A DNA stretch of 17,829 bases from contig CAJXEF010000022.1 in the NCBI GenBank assembly GCA_913052545.1, positions 1 to 17,829 on the forward strand. The letters run 5' to 3'. The notes under the pieces are model-generated. The model did no database searches. It was not told the origin of the DNA and saw only the letters and a list, made by a program, of their open reading frames with translations. The position numbers were made by a program, and so were the translations under genes. Positions 15,061 to 17,829 of this stretch are shown piece after piece (within the stretch, counting starts at the first letter, position 1; every line of letters begins with the position of its first letter). The DNA comes from an uncultured Chloroflexota bacterium (GTDB lineage: Bacteria; Chloroflexota; Dehalococcoidia; UBA3495).

Positions 15061-15735
15061 ATGAAGTCAATTATTCACCCTTGGCTAATCATAATCTGGA
15101 AAGATATTCTTTTGGAGTTTCGGGCCAAGGACATTACCATATCGGTATTAGTATTCGGAGTGTTATTGGCTATAGTATTCAATTTCGCTCTTAACATTAA
15201 TCCTCAGCAGATATCCGAAATAGCGGCCGGCATTATTTGGGTTTCGTTCGCTTTTTCAGGGATTCTGATCATGAGCAGAACCTTTGTGCGAGAACAAGAA
15301 CAAGGAGGAATGGAAGGTTTATTACTGAGTCCAATCAGTAGAGATGTAATATTCCTCAGTAAAGTATTAGTTAGTTTCCTATTTATGATTGCTATAGAAG
15401 CAATATTATTACCGGTATTCGCGACAATGTTGAATATAAACAGTTTCTCATGGATTTTAATAATTACAGTAGTACTAGCTACCTTAGGATTTGCAACAGT
15501 CGGAACATTGTTTTCTTTCATGGCAGTGAAAACCCGATCGAGAGAAATAATGCTACCAGTTCTATTTTTCCCTATTATTCTACCGGTCATTCTAGGTGCT
15601 ATTGAAGCCTCAAAAGGATCATTTGGGATCGGATACGAACCCAGCTGGAACAGATGGTTACCTCTCATCGCGATTTTTGATGCATTGTTCTTAGTAATTT
15701 GCCCATGGATTTTTTCTTACCTCGTAGAGGAGTGA
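15061..15735 (+). CDS. ccmB: Cytochrome c maturation membrane protein CcmB
   Basis: The membrane subunit that pairs with CcmA in the CcmABCD haem-handling complex. The 224 residues match the family. It starts with the characteristic cytoplasmic segment WLIIIWKDILLEFRAKD (8-24), followed by six hydrophobic helices near 25-44, 52-71, 101-123, 129-153, 163-182 and 198-220. The loop REQEQGGMEGLLLSPISRD (77-95) is the conserved CcmB cytoplasmic region. ATG 15061 has no clear Shine-Dalgarno site. The last codons contain the GAGGAG used by ccmC, so the two genes are tightly linked. Confidence 0.92.
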   Translation: MKSIIHPWLIIIWKDILLEFRAKDITISVLVFGVLLAIVFNFALNINPQQISEIAAGIIWVSFAFSGILIMSRTFVREQEQGGMEGLLLSPISRDVIFLSKVLVSFLFMIAIEAILLPVFATMLNINSFSWILIITVVLATLGFATVGTLFSFMAVKTRSREIMLPVLFFPIILPVILGAIEASKGSFGIGYEPSWNRWLPLIAIFDALFLVICPWIFSYLVEE

Positions 15736-15741
15736 ACTAAA

Positions 15742-16551
15742 TTGTCTACTCAATCCAGACCTGGTGATACCAGAGATGACTTCCGAACCACAGAGCACTG
15801 GGTTCTTAACAAATTACCGAAGTACTTAGCAATTCTTGGGCTCGTACTCATGTCAATCAATATGTATTTTATTTTTGTAGTAGCGCCTACAGATATCGTC
15901 TTGGGGAATATCCAACGCATATTTTATATCCATGTACCCATGGCAATTTTGTCATTTTTAGGCTTTTTCATTGTATTCTTGGGGAGCCTTGGATATTTTG
16001 GCGTATGGAATCACATCAGAATTTACAAAGTACTTAACCTTAAATGTGTACAGCTAAATACATGGGATGCGATAGCCCACTCAGCGGCCGAAGTCGGTGT
16101 AATATTCGTAACCCTGGCCCTAATCACTGGGGTGATTTGGGCTAAGCCAGTTTGGGGAACATGGTGGACCTGGGAGCCTCGGCTCACCACTACATTGATC
16201 TTATGGTTAATATACGTTTCATATTTAATGCTACGGACCTATGCTACGAATAAGAAACAGGGAGCTGTTTATTCAGCAGTCATCGGCATAATCGGGTTCG
16301 TCGATGTTCCAATAGTCTACTATTCCGTTGTATGGTGGAGATCTATACACCCATCCGCAGTATTGGGACCTTTCGCAGAGTCTAACTCTCTAGATCCAAC
16401 AATGAACCTCATTCTATTATTCTCTTTCCTAACCATTTCAGTCCTTTTCACCTATCTCTTATTGGAACGAATTGCGTTAAGGAAGACAGAAGACGACTTG
16501 TCACAATTCAAGCTTTTCGCCCAGGTGAAACGAATCGAGTATGGTGATTAA
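15742..16551 (+). CDS. ccmC: Cytochrome c maturation haem-handling protein CcmC
   Basis: A membrane protein that holds haem and delivers it to CcmE. The 269 residues have about six hydrophobic segments. Haem-ligand histidines are plausibly His64 (FYIHVPMA) and His203 (SIHPSAVLGP). The tryptophan-rich signature is WGTWWTWEPRLTT (138-150). Family members usually have Asp where this one has Glu145 (WWxWDxRLT). The start is TTG 15742, supported by GAGGAG (15727-15732) 9 nt upstream, inside the end of ccmB. The ccmB stop and this start are 6 nt apart. The N-terminal 25 residues are polar and longer than in E. coli CcmC. ccmD begins 3 nt after the stop. Confidence 0.93.
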   Translation: MSTQSRPGDTRDDFRTTEHWVLNKLPKYLAILGLVLMSINMYFIFVVAPTDIVLGNIQRIFYIHVPMAILSFLGFFIVFLGSLGYFGVWNHIRIYKVLNLKCVQLNTWDAIAHSAAEVGVIFVTLALITGVIWAKPVWGTWWTWEPRLTTTLILWLIYVSYLMLRTYATNKKQGAVYSAVIGIIGFVDVPIVYYSVVWWRSIHPSAVLGPFAESNSLDPTMNLILLFSFLTISVLFTYLLLERIALRKTEDDLSQFKLFAQVKRIEYGD

Positions 16552-16554
16552 AAA

Positions 16555-16755
16555 ATGATATTATTAAATCTATTAATGGATAACCATTCAATGCCCAATA
16601 ATCTTTTCTATCTATTTGCTGCATTCACCGTAACGTGGGCCGTTTTCTTTATTTACGCGTTTTTCGTGTCAAAAAAAAGGCAAGAGATGAGCCGAGAGAT
16701 AACCACACTTTACAACGAATTTATAACATCGGGAGACTACAGAAAATCCGAATAA
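16555..16755 (+). CDS. ccmD: Small membrane protein CcmD
   Basis: A 66-residue protein (54 if started at ATG 16591) with one membrane helix, FYLFAAFTVTWAVFFIYAFF, followed by a basic, coiled segment SKKRQEMSREITTLYNEF. Size, topology and position directly after ccmC fit CcmD, which stabilises CcmC-CcmE contact. The family has little sequence conservation. ATG 16555 lies 3 nt after the ccmC stop, but no Shine-Dalgarno site is visible. The inner ATG 16591 gives MPNNLFYLFAAF, which resembles the usual CcmD start better. Confidence 0.8.
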   Translation: MILLNLLMDNHSMPNNLFYLFAAFTVTWAVFFIYAFFVSKKRQEMSREITTLYNEFITSGDYRKSE

Positions 16756-16759
16756 GAGA

Positions 16760-16778
16760 GTAGATCTGGATGATCTAC
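16760..16778 (+). repeat. Hairpin between ccmD and ccmE
   Basis: GTAGATC (16760-16766) pairs perfectly with GATCTAC (16772-16778) around a 5-nt loop, starting 5 nt after the ccmD stop. No T-run follows. A second weak pairing (AGGTG near 16799 with CACCT near 16815) suggests a somewhat folded 175-nt spacer, unusually long for this cluster. It could temper expression of ccmE relative to ccmABCD or be an mRNA end; no gene was found in the spacer. Confidence 0.4.
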
Positions 16779-16930
16779 AGGCCCAGCCCATACCGTTCAG
16801 GTGCTTTGACTCCCACCTAAAGTGTGAGATCAAGCGAAGCCAGATTGGAACAGAAAATATGACGTGATATGATAAATCGAGAATAATCGACTGGGTCACT
16901 TACGAAACTTAATAGGAAGCATATTCGGCC

Positions 16931-17374
16931 TTGCAGGAACACAACGAAAACAGTCACAAGTTTAAATTTATAATATTTGGCGTTGTCCTGATGCTAGCAA
17001 TCGGATACATGGTATACGCAGCTTTTCCTGGTAATGTCCTCTATTTCTTAACTGTCAGCGAATTTATGGGATCAGATGAATATCACGATGGTCGCAGGAT
17101 ACGCGTTTCCGGAGCCCTTGTGGATGGGAGTTTTCACAGACCCGATAATTCAATCCAGAGTAATTTCCAATTGATTGACAAGGCAGGAGGATCTCCAACC
17201 CGTTTACAAGCGTCCTATACGGGTGTAATGCCAGACCTTTTCTTCAATCCCCATTCAGAAATTATCGTAGAAGGACGTTATGAAGAAACAAATATCTTTA
17301 ATGCCGAACACATTCTCGTAAAATGCCCTTCTAAATACCAAGCCTTAGAAGAAGAGCAAGGTACTCCCAGCTAA
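16931..17374 (+). CDS. ccmE: Cytochrome c maturation haem chaperone CcmE, CxxxY variant
   Basis: A membrane-anchored haem chaperone on the outer face of the membrane; it binds haem covalently and passes it to the cytochrome c synthase. The 147 residues have one N-terminal anchor helix (about 12-31) followed by an OB-fold beta domain with RRIRVSGALVDGSF (55-68), YTGVMPDLF (96-104) and IIVEGRY (111-117). In the usual CcmE the haem-attaching residue is His in a HDENY-like motif. Here the aligned site is ILVKCPSKY, with Cys132 and Tyr136, i.e. CxxxY. This is the known variant described from archaea, some Deltaproteobacteria and other lineages. Start TTG 16931 has AGGAAG (16914-16919) 11 nt upstream. 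It ends the ccm run in this window; ccmF is not adjacent. Confidence 0.92.
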   Translation: MQEHNENSHKFKFIIFGVVLMLAIGYMVYAAFPGNVLYFLTVSEFMGSDEYHDGRRIRVSGALVDGSFHRPDNSIQSNFQLIDKAGGSPTRLQASYTGVMPDLFFNPHSEIIVEGRYEETNIFNAEHILVKCPSKYQALEEEQGTPS

Positions 17375-17411
17375 ACCTCTGACCCATTAATTTAGTTAAT
17401 TATATTCCAAT

Positions 17412-17829
17412 GTGAATCCTGTTCGAATAGACCCGAATGGTACGTTAAACAACCCTTTAATCACAATAAACAATGAGCCTACAGGTAATGGGACTTATTT
17501 ACCCCAAATCGAAATAAATTCTAACGTTGGATTACACGTAGGCAAGTTGGGGAAACAAGTTCTTGAGGCTGGATACTATCTTTATGTGGCTAGTGCCTTA
17601 AATGGCTTACGATCACGAATCTCGCGACATCTACAGGTCGACAAAAAATTGCATTGGCATATTGATTACCTAACGAACGCTGGAAACATCTTCGGGGGTT
17701 TTTGGACGATAGGTATTACAAAAGTTGAATGTCAATGACCGCTATAAGAGGTTTTGGTTCGTCCGATTGCAGGTGTACGACCCATTTATATTTCTTTCCT
17801 GATTTATTAGACATCAAGCATATGCTTGA
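17412..17829 (+). pseudogene. DUF123 / GIY-YIG-type nuclease-like gene interrupted by a frameshift, right end cut by the window
   Basis: The first frame (GTG 17412 to TGA 17736-17738, 108 residues) contains NGTYLPQIEI, HVGKLGKQVLEAGYYLYVASAL and KKLHWHIDYLT, typical of DUF123, a family related to GIY-YIG endonucleases. It stops after KVECQ, where the family continues. From 17738 a different frame carries the missing C-terminal part, TAIRGFGSSDCRCTTHLYFF, and stays open to the window edge. One lost base near 17733-17738 explains this: an extra base after CAA would restore VECQ-x-TAIRGFGSSDCRC. Either the gene is a recent pseudogene or there is a sequencing or assembly error. No slippery heptamer suggests programmed shifting. 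About 30 residues before GTYL look unlike the family and may be non-native, and no Shine-Dalgarno site precedes the GTG. Confidence 0.82.

Noticed and set aside
15204..15668. Minus-strand 154-codon ORF inside ccmB
   Set aside because: It mirrors the hydrophobic ccmB frame and has no family features. Shadow ORF.
17736..17745. TGA in the DUF123 gene as a selenocysteine codon
   Set aside because: A TAA follows two codons later in the same frame, and the missing family C-terminus is in another frame. A frameshift explains it better.

Overview
The base composition leans AT-rich, and gene spacing is loose outside a few tight operons. The gene families look most like a Chloroflexota lineage of the Dehalococcoidia/SAR202 type. 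The grounds are a Gly-rich-start heterodimeric ABC exporter, a small CHHW/CxxC protein, a UGSC-family selenoprotein and a CxxxY-type CcmE. The lineage call is inference from remembered family resemblance and was not tested by a search.

Layout. 1-164 is the 3' end of a VOC/glyoxalase-fold gene, followed by argS (arginyl-tRNA synthetase, 336-2042). 2309-6042 is a two-gene operon, overlapping by 1 nt, for the two unequal halves of a heterodimeric ABC exporter; the second half starts with a (GGC)7 poly-glycine tract. A convergent alpha/beta-hydrolase gene lies on the minus strand (6068-6934), and a perfect 11-bp hairpin spans the convergent 3' ends.

The centre of interest is 7125-8759. The first gene looks like a 99-codon ORF ended by TGA. 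It reads straight through that TGA into a conserved-looking second half that ends at TAA 7665-7667. The TGA begins the motif Sec-Gly-Ser-Cys, and a SECIS-like hairpin with a GGUCU apical loop starts just after it. This is therefore a 180-residue UGSC-family selenoprotein that ordinary gene calling would truncate. It is followed 21 nt later by a 356-residue protein of unknown function (GWTDGLPVVP signature), probably its partner. TGA is a normal stop for other genes here, so the recoding is local.

9007-9258 encodes a small CHHW/CxxC protein and ends at a strong intrinsic terminator (9299-9329). The replicative polymerase gene dnaE (9499-13107, GTG start) follows, then a short-chain dehydrogenase/reductase gene (13248-14042) that lacks the usual catalytic serine. 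14326-17374 is a cytochrome c maturation cluster, ccmA-B-C-D-E. Its CcmE has Cys in place of the haem-attaching His (CxxxY variant). No ccmF, ccmG or ccmH follows. Instead there is a DUF123/GIY-YIG-type gene interrupted by a frameshift near 17736, which runs to the window edge.

Larger gaps between genes (165-335, 2043-2308, 6935-7124, 8760-9006, 9330-9498, 13108-13247, 14043-14325, 16756-16930) hold no further gene or tRNA that I can support. Several contain inverted repeats, which are listed separately. No CRISPR array, rRNA, tRNA or insertion sequence was seen.
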